40,523 bases of DNA, taken from contig NAOQ01000353.1 of the NCBI GenBank assembly GCA_002751075.1, positions 40,993 through 81,515 of the forward strand, written 5' to 3'. Positions 11,775-22,656 of the stretch are shown in pieces. How positions within the stretch are numbered: the stretch's first letter is position 1; each line of letters opens with the position of its first letter. Under the pieces are notes generated by a model, which saw only the letters and a program-made list of their open reading frames with translations, searched no databases and was not told where the DNA came from. This DNA is from Ichthyophonus hoferi. Taxonomy: Eukaryota; Opisthokonta; Ichthyosporea; Ichthyophonida; Ichthyophonidae. Position numbers and translations under genes: made by a program.

Positions 11775-11938
11775 TTAGGTGTTCCATAATAATGTTGTAA
11801 AGCTATTATTTTTCCAATCGGTAGTAGTCCACGTGGCCTTGGGAACTAAATAGACCTGTATCCGTAAAGCTGGCAACGTACCAAACTCAATATAGCAATG
11901 ATACCCGCGTCCTTTTAATAAATATAGATTTGATAGAC
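11775..11938 (-). other. Orphan open frame behind a 3' splice site
   Basis: On minus, a plausible acceptor (ttttgattttcag) is followed by a frame open for 54 codons to a TAA, containing FGTLPALRIQVYLVPKATW. It is too short and isolated to assign, and I do not recognise the sequence. It could be a terminal exon of an unseen gene, a remnant, or chance. Confidence 0.2.
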
Positions 11939-13009
11939 CTGAAAATCAAAACATTTTTTATTCGTGTTAGCTTTAATATAAAAAAATTCTGCATGTACTA
12001 TGTGGATTTCTATGTTGTGTGTGTCGATTTACATATACAGGTGAGAATCTTAACGTATATATCTCTGTTGGTACATAGGATATAGAGGGGATAAGTGATA
12101 CGTTTATTTTTTATTTATACAGTTGGTTTAAAAGTATAACATTACAATACTGTGAATATCTTGCAATTATTGCCACAGTATTGATTACTGTATACTATAT
12201 TGCTCAGCCTTGGGGTTGACTCCCAAAACATAGCCTACAAAGTCATTTCTAGGTCTTTATCGATCATGAACGTCAATTAAGTATAAGGTTTAAAAACAAT
12301 GTTTACTATGGCATTAGTACACTCTATTCATCTCTTTATTTTAAAACTTACTGTTATTATAGCTATACATATGCAAATTCTCTAATCTACACGCTGCAAA
12401 TTTTATAATGAAAAGGAAATAAACTGATGGTGCTAAGATATAAGATGTTTTAAATATTCGACCCTAACAGTGGGTCGGTACTTACTAGTATATATATATT
12501 GACAAACATTATTTATTTATTTATTGTTGTTATTTTTACACAACATACACTCCTGAGTATGTATACTTGGCTTGGGTGTTGTATTCATTTAGTAGGTTTA
12601 AATATATAAACTGCCTACCCATACATTTATCTATTAAACTTAATTAAAAAAAATTGGTATTCTTGTCCAATATTTAATAAAAGAAGAGTGGAAAATAGAT
12701 ATGACGACTGGTCGAATTGGTTAGTTTCCGCATCTCTGTCGATTGAAACTTCCAAAAAAAATGTAGGCATCTTAAATCCATATATAAAATACATATAGTC
12801 CATTAGAGGAGTATTATATTATGTTACAAGATCGCTAACCACAGATGAATAAGCAGCTTCGATCGAGGCGCAGATAATAAATAGATCAATGGTCGTGATT
12901 CAAGATTAGTTAGTTGCATAATGATTTGGCTGCATAATGACTTAATAATATTTTTCAACCTGATAGATTGATTTGTCAATACGTAATGTACGAACAGTTA
13001 CACCAATGA

Positions 13010-13135
13010 GGTAACTAGCTAAAGAACCATATAGGAAGGAGATATTAGTATTGGATTATCAAGATAAAGTGAAACGAGTATAAATATAAACTGTAATAAC
13101 TAATAAAGGCCCCGGTCGTTCCTCTTGGTGTTCGG
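13010..13135 (+). repeat. Partial copy of the 18.5/19.5 kb repeat family
   Basis: Shares AACTAGCTAAAGAACCAT, then an ATATTAGTATTGGATTATC block, then AACTAATAAAGGCCCCGGT with the sequence at 18510-18745, in the same order and orientation but with the middle missing. Moderately diverged. Confidence 0.5.
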
Positions 13136-13354
13136 CGCCCCGCTCATACATACGCAATGAAAATAGCAAAACACGAAGTTCTCGTAAGCGCATACAAAAA
13201 TATTTTACATTGAATGAAATATTTGTAATAATCACATTGTTATGAAAATGTCTAGTACATCGTTGGTAGTCACGTATGATAATCAGTGTTCAGGCATCTC
13301 GCTCGTTCAGAAGTAGGAAAACTGCATACTGACACCAGATAGGGATAATAGTAT

Positions 13355-13480
13355 TTATTTACATAGTAACATATAATTACTACAGCCAGTTACCTAGGGA
13401 GTTGGTATATGGGTCTTCTATAGAGCCTCCATCACAACAACTGAGTCTTAAAGACAGATTTGATCAAGCAGCTATTACTA
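13355..13480 (+). repeat. Copy of the right arm of the 17.4-18.0 kb foldback
   Basis: Shares CAGCCAGTTACCTAGGGAG, TCTTCTATAGAGCC, CTGAGTCTTAAAGACAGATT and a preceding TATAATTAC block with 17870-17962, in the same order and orientation. A single arm only; no matching second arm is seen next to it. Confidence 0.6.
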
Positions 13481-13734
13481 ACGCTGGTCAAGCAATATGA
13501 ACCACTACCAGTTATACAATTGAAGATTCCGACAGCTATGTACAAGTCGATAGAACTGACACATTTTGATATATTATTTCATTAATCAACTATCAGCTTA
13601 CAGCATTAAATTTTAAATAAATATAAGCGTCAAAGGAGATTTAAACCTTAAGGTAAATCTAAACAAAATATACTCATTCATAGATATTAACACTCAATCC
13701 ACTCATTGATGTGTCCAAATAATAGTTAAAGCCA

Positions 13735-15714
13735 TCAACAACAGATTGATCCCAATTTACCCAACGTATGGTAGTGTTTGTGTGAAAGCACCATATACGG
13801 CTCCTCGGACATGCCCTTCTTTTTTAGAATTTGTCGAAAACAAGCGAGGAATAATGATGCTTTACCAGTCGGCATCACTTTGATTCTTATTTCACTGTGC
13901 TGTGTCTGTCGTGCATGCTGAATGGCTTTGACCACTAGAAAATCTGTCACTCCAAATACACTCTCATCATCTACTTCAAATATACAGTCGCCAACCCTTA
14001 ATCCAACCTTTTCTGCAAGAGAACCTTCACCAATATATTGAATCTGTGAATTGGAATATAGAAATCCCAATTGATCGGCATTAGCATTATTCACTACAGG
14101 AGGTAATGTGATGGTACGAAAGAGAGGTGCATCTGACACGGATATACGGAGTTTTCTGCCCTGGTCAATCAATATATGTACATCTGCTGGCCTCATTCCG
14201 TCAACATCATGTCCATTAATGTTGGTGATCTGAGAGAAAGAAAAAAAGGTGGAAAAGTTAGGATAACGTAGGATAATATAGAACGAGTAGGTGCGTATGT
14301 ATTCGTATAATTTGCAGTACATGTTACGGTTGTGTGTCAAGATATAAATGTGTATAAAGATAAATGTTATGAATAATGAAAATCAGGATACGCTCAGTGG
14401 ACTGACTATGAAATAAATTCCTAAAGAAAAATGCTAAGTAAAATAAACGTCTCAACACTTAATTGTCAAGGGTAACCAGCCTCACCCCAGTACATAAAAA
14501 GATACTGAAATCCATATCGAAACCACTGCATTGCAAAACTACTTTAAGTGTAATATAAAGTTTTAAAAATAACCTTACCTGATCGCCAAAACCCAGACCA
14601 CAACGATATGCAACTGAAGGTATGTATGTAAATTGCACATCAGGTACCCAACCGACATACAACAACCCATCCACAAAGAAAAGAATGGCGCCGAATTTCT
14701 CCTGATCCCCTTTAGACACTTTAAGTTCTCGTCGCAGGGGACGGCATAATGCTTCACAATCATATGGGGGTTTGCACTTGGGTTCCATTGGCATTATTGA
14801 ATAAACCCTAAAGTTATACAATGCTAATTTAAGAAGTATTTAATTGCAACCACACGATAAAGCTGCAGTACTAATATGCACAGAAATTGTGTTATGGTAT
14901 GCTATTATACTCCGGTTATAGTTCGTTCTAGGGGGTTCTTTTGAAAACCTCACCACAATTTCAACTCGAATTTTAATATCTTGGTGAAAATTTAAAAACA
15001 ACTTTTCGGGTTTATTATATTAATAAATTTACATCATCATAACAATAAAAAATTAAAATACATTATTAATTATTAATTGATTTTTGATATGTTAAGCGTC
15101 ATATGCATGCATATAAACCTGTAGTCTCTATGAACAACAATTTGTAAATTGTGAAAAAATATAAGACAGTAACTATAATAGAGCCTTGCGAAAACTGGCA
15201 ATATTTGTCCGGCCTGTGAAGTATATAATGTGGAAATGATAAATTATCTTTTAAAAATATATTTTGGCGTTTATAAATACTCTTCGTTGGAAAATACTCC
15301 AAAACAATTTTTTTATACAAGCACCTTTTAATCTATAATGAAACTTATCTGTAGTTCAACTATTTTTAGAGCATAAAAACGTAAATTACCATCGGCTTTG
15401 CAAGTTGGTGGTGAAAACCCATTTCGAAACAGGAGTAAAGATCATATGAGTGTAGGCGACAGTTTCTTGTAATTGATAGTGTTTGACAAGTAATTCCTAT
15501 TATGTGCGCCATCCTCCTGCAATTTAAAATGTTTGCCAAGTAATTTATATTATGTGCACCAAAACTTTGCTACCTTTAATTAGTATTAAATTTGTGGCGA
15601 CAATAAATATGCACCTGATTTGTCATGAAATGTTTTACTCCGATCTATAGTGCGTAATCCGATGGCTTTACTATGACCCTTGCTCAGCTCTGTGAGCATT
15701 GGGTCAAAACCCAT
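13735..15714 (-). CDS. SDCBP: Syntenin-like tandem PDZ scaffold (4 exons)
   Basis: Syntenin binds syndecan and other receptor tails and PIP2 at the plasma membrane and endosomes, and works with ALIX in exosome formation. Exons: 15615-15714, 15390-15465, 14579-14807, 13735-14229; 900 nt, 299 residues, against 298 in human syntenin-1. PDZ1 spans about residues 84-170 (binding-loop region KFGAIL, then CGLGFGDQITNINGHDVDGM). PDZ2 spans about 172-250 (QLGFLY, then KVGLRVGDCIFEVDDESVFG), followed by IRIKVMP and a basic C-terminal tail. Exons 3 and 4 are secure. Exons 1 and 2 are inferred: the phases close (1, then 2, then 0), the length fits, and MGFDPMLTELSKG has the spacing of the human MSLYPSLEDLK start. 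If those are wrong, translation may begin at an internal ATG in exon 3 (MPMEPK). Confidence 0.85.
15481..15561 (+). repeat. Two-copy 50-nt direct repeat
   Basis: GTTTGACAAGTAATT...TATTATGTGCGCCA at 15481 recurs at 15531 with a few changes. It sits in syntenin intron 1. Confidence 0.6.
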
Positions 15715-16484
15715 TGACTATGAGATTTTAATGTTTTATATGTATGGGCTTTGTAGGAGAGAATGTTAATATAGTGGATGGTAACGATTTATTTGCTCTT
15801 AAAGTTTCACGCAAATTAGGAAAAACTATATTATCTGAAATTACTACCTAAGTATTAGGATAATTGTGCAGATAAACTTTTGTGTGTAAGACCATAGCCT
15901 GCTACCTATATTGTAACTGTTTATTGTACTATGACTGTATGTATTTAGATCTTTGCTGTTTACGTGCCTTCTGGAACAAAACAAACCTACTTGTTAATTA
16001 ATACTACAGATAAACACTTATAACGATAAGAAAAACAAATTGAAAGGAAAGCAGGTGTCTAAAAATAAAAGCCCCAACTATTGAAGCAATAATTGTAATC
16101 TAGTCAATTGTCACAAAATGATGTCTTCTCTTGACAAAATGAAAACTTCTGTAGGAGCTATCCTTAACTTAATACTAATAAATTATTTTCAATTACCCGG
16201 TAGAGTGAAGTAAAAACAAAAATGGAAAAATATGTATTTACAAAATAAAAGGAGAAAGACCTCCAGCCAAAGGGGATTGAAAATAACCGATAAAAAAAAA
16301 GTTGATATGATAAAAGGGCATCATGTGAATATTATAACTTGAATTCGTTAAAACTGATAACTAAAAAGAGCACACAAGCTAGACATATAAGGATAAATAG
16401 AGAAAAGAAGCCCTTTTCAGTGATCCGAAGGGAATCGTCATAAGCTCGTCATAAGCCTTGTGGGGGTACTATTCAATCTCACTC
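15715..16484. other. Upstream flank of syntenin
   Basis: AT-rich sequence with no supported gene or repeat. It should hold the syntenin promoter if the ATG at 15714 is correct. Confidence 0.4.
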
Positions 16485-16497
16485 TTCTCTCTTACAG

Positions 16498-16614
16498 TGT
16501 TAAGCTATGCAATTCAGAGGTATATCAAGTGTGTGGCTATAGGTTAGGGCAGGTCCCCGCCTATGAGCACACTTCCTTTCTCACCAACATGATTGATCAA
16601 CAGGCCAGTCCCTG
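16498..16614 (+). CDS. Orphan internal exon candidate
   Basis: On plus, a strong polypyrimidine acceptor (CTCACTCTTCTCTCTTACAG) precedes a frame open for 38 codons that ends at a GTAAAG donor. It reads VKLCNSEVYQVCG, then YRLGQVPAYEHTSF. Local GC is clearly above the flanks. I do not recognise the family and find no partner exon of matching phase nearby. The minus strand of the same segment is also open behind a plausible acceptor (ggctcactcccag), so strand and status are uncertain. Confidence 0.3.
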
Positions 16615-16984
16615 GTAAAGTGTAAACTGGGAGTGAGCCGCACAAGCCGAGAAAAGAGGGGAAGATGCTGGTGAATGTAGATAATATGAAGACCATTATT
16701 TAAATACATGTAAAACACATTGAGCAATATTCTCCACCACAAGGGAAAGTAACGGGATAACTATAAGGATTCCACTGGCCTCAAAAGAAAGGAATGTGAA
16801 TTGATGACTAATGGCAATTTAAACACGAGCCAGCCGTAATTGCAGTATATATGTATGCATTGTTCTGGAAAGAAGTCAGGGGAATAGGTAATAATGCTTT
16901 ATAATACAAAATTGCATAGCTGCTTGATAGTAGAAGGTGCTTGGTCGTGCATATTTTAATAAAATTGTAAGAAACAGAAATCAT

Positions 16985-17310
16985 GGTGGGTTGAAAATGA
17001 ATCCATCAGGAAAAATACTTAGTACCATTCTATTGGTGTTAAACGGCAATCCAAGATTTTATCAAAATAGAACCAGCCAATGGTAGAGATCCTGCAATTC
17101 TATTTCAGATCATGTTAAGCCGTGCACACAACTGCACTTTTTTAATAATCAAAATACGTGATCTGTACTCCGTGTATGCAAAGGGAAATGTTAAAACACC
17201 CCTTAATTTAGTATGCTCTCTTCTTTTAAGCGAATATAAGTCACAAGAGCGCTCGTGTCTTTACTTATTATTCCCAACAGAAATTATCATTTTGTACGTG
17301 TGCTAGCCTA
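16985..17310 (+). repeat. Dispersed repeat, copy 1 (partner at 33170-33475)
   Basis: Shares with the second copy, in order: GAACCAGCCAATGG, TGTACTC(C/T)GTGTATGCA, GTTAAAACACCC, TTTAATTTAGTAT and TTACTTATTATTCCCAACA. Roughly 300 nt, clearly diverged, no long open frame. Family unknown. Confidence 0.7.
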
Positions 17311-17411
17311 ATTAACAAGTAGAAAACAAATATTATTAAACGTGCATGCACGACAGTTTGGAAAAATGCACAATGTTAAAAACCGTACAACCTCATATGC
17401 TTAATATAACT

Positions 17412-18038
17412 ATCTGGTACTGTTGATAAATTCTTTGTAGAAGTATCTTTCGCCGGGCTAGCGGTAGAAATAACTAATTGATATGCTCCGTCTTCAAGGC
17501 TCAGGTGAAGTCGAGAGGTGCTATAGAAAGCGTGTATGCGGAATCGCTAGGCAATTGGCTGTTTAATGATACCTCTGTTCTAGTTCAGATAAAATCGATG
17601 CTTTGATGCTCTTAGGTGCTAATGTAGATATTGAGCCCGATAAATAAGAGGTACCATATTCTGATGTAAATGATAGCTATTGTTAATATTTAATGCTAGT
17701 AAACAGCTCTATGATTTCTAAAGAGGGACAAGATATCTGTTTAAGAACATTCAGTAGTGATAATAGCTATCATTTACATCAGAATATGATATCTCTTATT
17801 TATCGGGCTCAATATCTACATTAGCATTTAAACGCATCAAAACGACAATTCCCTCTGAACTAGAACAAAGGTATAATTACGACAGCTAGTTACCTAGAGA
17901 GTCTGCATACGCGCCTTTTATAGTACCCCTACGACTTCATCTGAGTCTTGAAGACAGATTATATTAACTAGTTATTTTTACCACTAGCTCGGCAAAAAAT
18001 ACTTTTAAAAAGAATTAATCATCAGTAACATATCGTTA
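17412..18038. repeat. Large foldback (inverted repeat, arms about 270 nt)
   Basis: The left arm (about 17412-17680) and right arm (about 17763-18038) are imperfect reverse complements around an 82-nt loop. Anchors are GATGTAAATGATAGCTAT (17663) against its complement (17763-17780), GATATTGAGCCCGATAAATA against its complement near 17795-17815, and GTCTTCAAGGCTCAG against its complement near 17941-17955. The outer ends still match at TTCTTTGTAGAAGTAT. A further arm-like copy lies at 13355-13480. It could be a foldback transposon, two elements in inverted orientation, or a remnant. Confidence 0.75.
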
Positions 18039-18215
18039 TAGGGTTGTGGGCCTAACACGCTTCCACTGCATCACTCTGCTCCAGTACACTGTTTGTGCAA
18101 TGCATTGCACCGCCACCCATGCAATATATTACATCAAATCTGCCATTGTGCTACTTTGCTCCACACAGGGCGACGAGACACCGGCCCTACAGGACAATCA
18201 GCCTCTTGTACTTAC

Positions 18216-18341
18216 AGCACGGTGAACCTCTCACTCTACCTTTCCTATTCGCGGGAACAACGGATTTGACAACACGTGCATCAGCTCCAGTCAATTCCTT
18301 TGCACACCCTAGTTTTTCGATCGTCCTTCGAAAAGAACCTG
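18216..18341 (-). other. GC-richer open frame ending at a strong donor
   Basis: On minus, a frame with FRRTIEKLGCAKELTGAD followed by ARVVKSVVPANRKGRVRG ends at GTAAGTAC, a near-ideal 5' splice site. The segment is visibly richer in GC than its surroundings. It lies between two repeat structures and may be part of an old element or an isolated exon. No family recognised. Confidence 0.25.
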
Positions 18342-18502
18342 CTAGCTCATGGTTGGTTTAGTTAAGAGGCCTGTTAAACAATTTTCCATTGACTACCCGA
18401 GACAACCATTACTAGACACATCTAGTACAGAGACGATGGCTACAAAACATCAGACGTCCGTGTTTAAGTCCCGGTTTTACGAGACTCCATTATGAGCATT
18501 TG

Positions 18503-18760
18503 CATTAATGATAAAATTAGCTAAAAAGCCATTCAAATAAGGATATGATAGTATTACATTATCGAGACAAGAACAGATAATTCTAGTGGGTCTCGGTGGT
18601 CTTCCGTGAATTGTATTAGTCAATAAGGATCTTTACGATCGGCCCCATTTACGTTGATAAACAAACACACCTACAATTGACATGCGCAATAAACAAAGGT
18701 CGGAAAAGATATAAGGGAACGGAAACAACTAATAAGCGCCCCGGTACATTTGGGCATATG
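18503..18760 (+). repeat. Inverted pair, left member
   Basis: Reverse-complement partner at 19540-19760. Matching blocks include CTAGTGGGTCTCGGTGGTC, GTGAATTGTATTAGTCAATA and AACAAAGGTCGGAAAAG. Related to the partial copy at 13010-13135. Confidence 0.7.
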
Positions 18761-19139
18761 CGGTAACCCCGTATACCTGTACACATGTATAATACTGATA
18801 TGAGCAAATACGAATACGTTCGCGACACACAAAGCTTTGCATTCATTTATTACTTGTTAAGTAATATTATAATATATATATATATAGTCCTATTATACAA
18901 CAATCAATTGGTAACCCTAAAGGCAGCACAAAAGTCAGTAGAAGTACCACAAATTGCTATACTTAACATCTAAATCAATACCAATTTTGAAAATTATATC
19001 GTAAGAACAAACACAATAAGGTCAATATGAGACTATTTCCTCCGCCTAGAGCCTCTTGAGGGTCAGAAAGAGGGTGTAGCACTACCTCTTGTACTATCAC
19101 TTAAGGCCATGCAGCTTAATATAACCCCATAAATTCATA

Positions 19140-19480
19140 TTTTAATAATAGGACTAGTATCTGTTGTACTGGGTTCTATCTGGCTGTCGTCGTCAGGTAA
19201 AGGGCGGGCTAAAGATCTAGCTAGCTGCTCTGAAAACTCACTCTGTTATTCAATAAATATAGAAGCTTTTATCTTCTTACTTGATGATTTATTTGATAAG
19301 TAATAGCTGTAATCCAATTGTGGCTGTGTTTATATAGTTACGGTTTTATTATTATTATCAGAAGAATCAACAGCAGACTCAACTAGTTGGCCTTCTTGTA
19401 AAGTGTCTAGATTATTTACTTTAACTTCTTTGGCAACCTTAAACCAAATATGAAAAAAAAACGTAAAGCACATGAATTGA
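19140..19480 (-). repeat. Coding-like tandem family, copy 1
   Basis: Minus-strand segment with a short frame fragment ...LDTLQEGQLVE... and, downstream, ...DSQIEPSTTDTSPI.... Both motifs recur in related form at 20690-21010. It appears decayed. It may derive from a mobile or virus-like element or from a host gene duplication; the family is not identified. Confidence 0.5.
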
Positions 19481-19539
19481 ACAGTAAATACTGACGATTA
19501 AGGACAGTGTTTTTCATTGGTAGTCTTTATTTCTTTTAT

Positions 19540-19760
19540 ACTTTTCCGACCTTTGTTTACAAGGGTTCTTAGAAACGCAGGTGCTAATTTTGGTTAACAC
19601 TCGCATAGCTGTATTCAATAACCTAAGGGACCAATCATAAATACTCTTATTGGCTAATACAATTCATGAAAGATCACAGAGACCCACTAGGAATATCAGA
19701 TCTTATCTCGATGATCTGACCTTATTTGGATGAGTCATTAGCTAATTTATCGATTAAGTG
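19540..19760 (-). repeat. Inverted pair, right member
   Basis: Reverse complement of 18503-18712, about 0.8 kb away, with the copy-1 coding-like fragment lying between the two members. Confidence 0.7.
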
Positions 19761-20689
19761 TTTACAAACTATGTATCAACAAATCAATTTAAACTACGTG
19801 GCTATTCGGAGTTAACCCTTCTTGTAACATAAAGGAATAAGCTGTAGAAAAAAAAAAGGCATTGAACACTTGCGTTCCAACAGTATTTTCATTCTGTCAA
19901 GAATAACGGTGAGCCATTAGGAATCTGTAAAGTTAGAAACCCATCTAAATATAGCTACATATATAATGTGGTGCAAAATAGCTGTAGTATGCATCAACTA
20001 ACAACTTCAGGATAGCCGATTAATAACTTTTTCAATAGCTAATAATCATAATCATATTATTAAGTTATATATATATATATATATATATATACTATAATAT
20101 GTTACATTGAAAAACTATAAAAATGCTCTATCTTGATAATATTCACCGTTTTTCTGCAGTTGTACCGAATAAAGTTCCTTTACCTTTCTTTAATTCTCTG
20201 TTTGCAGATGCGACTCTGATCCAAAGATAAGTGAGATAAAAACCGCACAGACAAAAACCAACGGCATTTCCGTATTGAATAAGAATAATAGTACCTGTTT
20301 ATAAAAATAACTGGCTATTCTGTCTTATCCCAAAGCAATATTACCACCCTATAAGTGATATTCAAATTAAAGAAAAGGGCCTGTCAGCAGCATCATATGG
20401 GATATTATTTATTGCCATTTATTATTATTCTTGTTGTTGTTATTTTCATTTTTAATTAACATTTTTTAATTGGTCTTTGAAGCTAGTCGTGGATTTTCTT
20501 TAACCTCCTACTAGTCTAGTAATAAGCAGTCTTGGATTGCTTTACCAAGTCATTATTAATTGATTGCTTTACAATCTTATATCTTATAGCACAATGTTAA
20601 TCACTAAAAAGCAGATTAAAAGGGGTTTAAACTAAATCTAATAGGTAGGTTTAAGCGGTATATTTAAAATAAAATAAATAATATATTGG
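19761..20689. other. AT-rich interval without a gene
   Basis: Holds a (TA)n run near 20068-20090 and a plus-strand acceptor-like site near 20208 followed by a frame of about 30 codons. Nothing assignable. Confidence 0.4.
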
Positions 20690-21010
20690 AAATAAAATTA
20701 GTATCTTCCGTACTAAGTTCTATTTGGCTTAAAATTTTCCTATCTACTCGTAGTTGATCTAGATATATAATTAGGCGAGGAACAAACTAAAGCCCTCGTA
20801 AATTCTGCTTGCAGTACACACAATTGTTCTGTGTTCCGAGACGTTTTAAATATTTTGCCTTGCAACTTGCAATGCATGTAACTACTATTACCTAAGCCCC
20901 TATGTACGTATTTGGGCACAACGCAAGTATCTTCTAATAGTTCGACTGGACTAAAATTGACTAGTTGACCTTCTAGTAAAGAATTTGGTTAATAAATTTC
21001 AATTACTTGA
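20690..21010 (-). repeat. Coding-like tandem family, copy 2
   Basis: The best preserved copy. A minus-strand frame of more than 70 codons includes SLLEGQLVNFSPVELLEDT and CVVPKYVHRGLG. Its upstream and downstream motifs parallel those at 19140-19480 in the same order. Family unknown; treated as a relic. Confidence 0.5.
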
Positions 21011-21779
21011 AAAACAAAAAAATAATATAAATGGGCAATGAGACAAGTACATAAATTTCCGGGAAAACATTGAAAATTATGGATGTCTGAAAAGAGTCAA
21101 TGTTGACAACTGAAAACTGTAACTTTGTTGTTGATGATAAATTATTATATATGTTTTTTTCTATGAAGTATTGCTTTGATTCCACACATCCTCTTAAAAC
21201 TGAAACAACCAATATGCTTTTGTTTTAAGCTCTTAATGACTTTGGACTCAAGTATTTCTACTCTATTTAATTCAAAATAACTCGCTAATCATTACTTAAA
21301 ATAATTGAACTGACTTTCTGCTATTAACATCGAAGATTATTCTATAAGCTAGTCGGCTTATCAGCACTTACCGTTAAGTCATGGGTCAATAAGGGAAATA
21401 ATTGCTAACGATTTTCTATTAAATTTTATTAGTCAATATACTGAATGCATGATGTGATATCAATACAGAATAAGCTATCTACACGTAGTGAACAATTTAG
21501 TTCCAACAAAATGTTATATTTTAATACCAAAAGGAGATATGTAAGGCAGGTGAGGGTGCACACGCATATCCTGGGACATTAAATCTAAAAAAAATACGCA
21601 CAATATATATATATACTAACTTATAAAAACATACAGCGTAAGCCTAGTGTAAGATAACTAAGAGATAGCTAATGTACCTTTGAACAGACACCGACCCAAA
21701 TTTCTACATAGGTGTCTCACAGTCCTAAATGCAAACTAGCCAAGATTATGATGAAGACTAGAAAATCAATATAACTATC

Positions 21780-21965
21780 TATATTTTAATTTCATTTGGG
21801 GCCTGCTCGGGAGTAACGGAAGTTTTACTTTCTACTTGTTGAGTGGAAAATGATGACAGATTAATGGTTAGACTTTATGCGTCACTTTCAAGACCCTTTT
21901 TCTTTCTTTAGAAAATCTTACTATGAAACACTAGCTTGATCTATTAAAAAGAATTGGGCACTAGC
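21780..21965 (-). repeat. Coding-like tandem family, copy 3
   Basis: Nucleotide match to the other copies at CACTAGCTTGATCTATTAAA (21929) against GACTAGTTGACCTTCTAGTA (20959) and the equivalent site near 19381. It also has a Gln/Ser/Pro-rich frame near 21790-21860. The most diverged copy. Confidence 0.4.
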
Positions 21966-22550
21966 TTTGGTGCCCGGGTCAAGGCTGATTAAAGTGAGTT
22001 TTGAGTTTCCTTTCTCTTTTTCCTATTTTCACGAAGTAATATTGGTGTCTATTGATCCATGTACAACTTGTTACACTTAATCGCGCGATTGGAATTAGCT
22101 ATAGAAGTCAGTCAATATTTTGTTACTTGTTTGTTTGTTTACTTTTAAATCAATAAATGTATTTGTAGTTTATTATCTTCAAAGAATTTGTTATTTAAAA
22201 TACGATATTATTATTGGTTGAACTATAGGATATCGTATTGTAAATATTTATTAAAAAAGAATTAATCGCCAATCAGTTTCTAACCATTGGGTAATAAAAT
22301 ATTTGACTAAAAATATCAAATATCGAGTATACGATTGTCCCATAATAGTTAATAATAGTATATAAGCTTGAAATGGATTAGCCAATAGTGCCCAACTGTA
22401 GTAAATTCGAAACTAGGTTGCAATCAATGATGTCAAATAGTACCCGTTTCATCTTATTTCTTCAAGTACTTCAGTTAATAATCAAACTCCTTTTCAAAAG
22501 AACCATTTATTATTATTATTATTATTTTTATACTGCACTCAACACTTTAC
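21966..22550. other. AT-rich interval without a gene
   Basis: No supported gene or repeat apart from a short (TTA)n run at 22507-22530. Confidence 0.4.
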
Positions 22551-22656
22551 CCTGCATATCGTCAAATGACACGTGTGCCGACTATAGATATATGCTCGAA
22601 TATAGACTTCAATGGCACTATCTGGATGAGCTTTTGTAATCTCCAATAAACATGCT
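22551..22656 (-). other. Orphan exon-like frame
   Basis: On minus, an acceptor-like site (acatacaatctag) is followed by a frame including LLEITKAHPDSAIEVYIRAY and then a donor (gtaaag). It reads like an alpha-helical coding sequence, but its phase does not join directly to the frame at 23156-23299. Not recognised. Confidence 0.25.

Larger units (their letters stand above)
10890..13734. other. Gene-poor interval between ECH1 and syntenin
   Basis: No recognisable gene. The ECH1 promoter must lie at its left end. It contains one splice-bounded open frame on minus (11775-11938) and two partial copies of repeats that recur at 17-20 kb (13010-13135 and 13355-13480). The rest is AT-rich unique sequence. 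Confidence 0.5.

Noticed and set aside
22388-22639. Plus-strand frame of 83 codons
   Set aside because: Contains a (TTA)n run and no recognisable features; the minus strand of the same segment is the better coding candidate.
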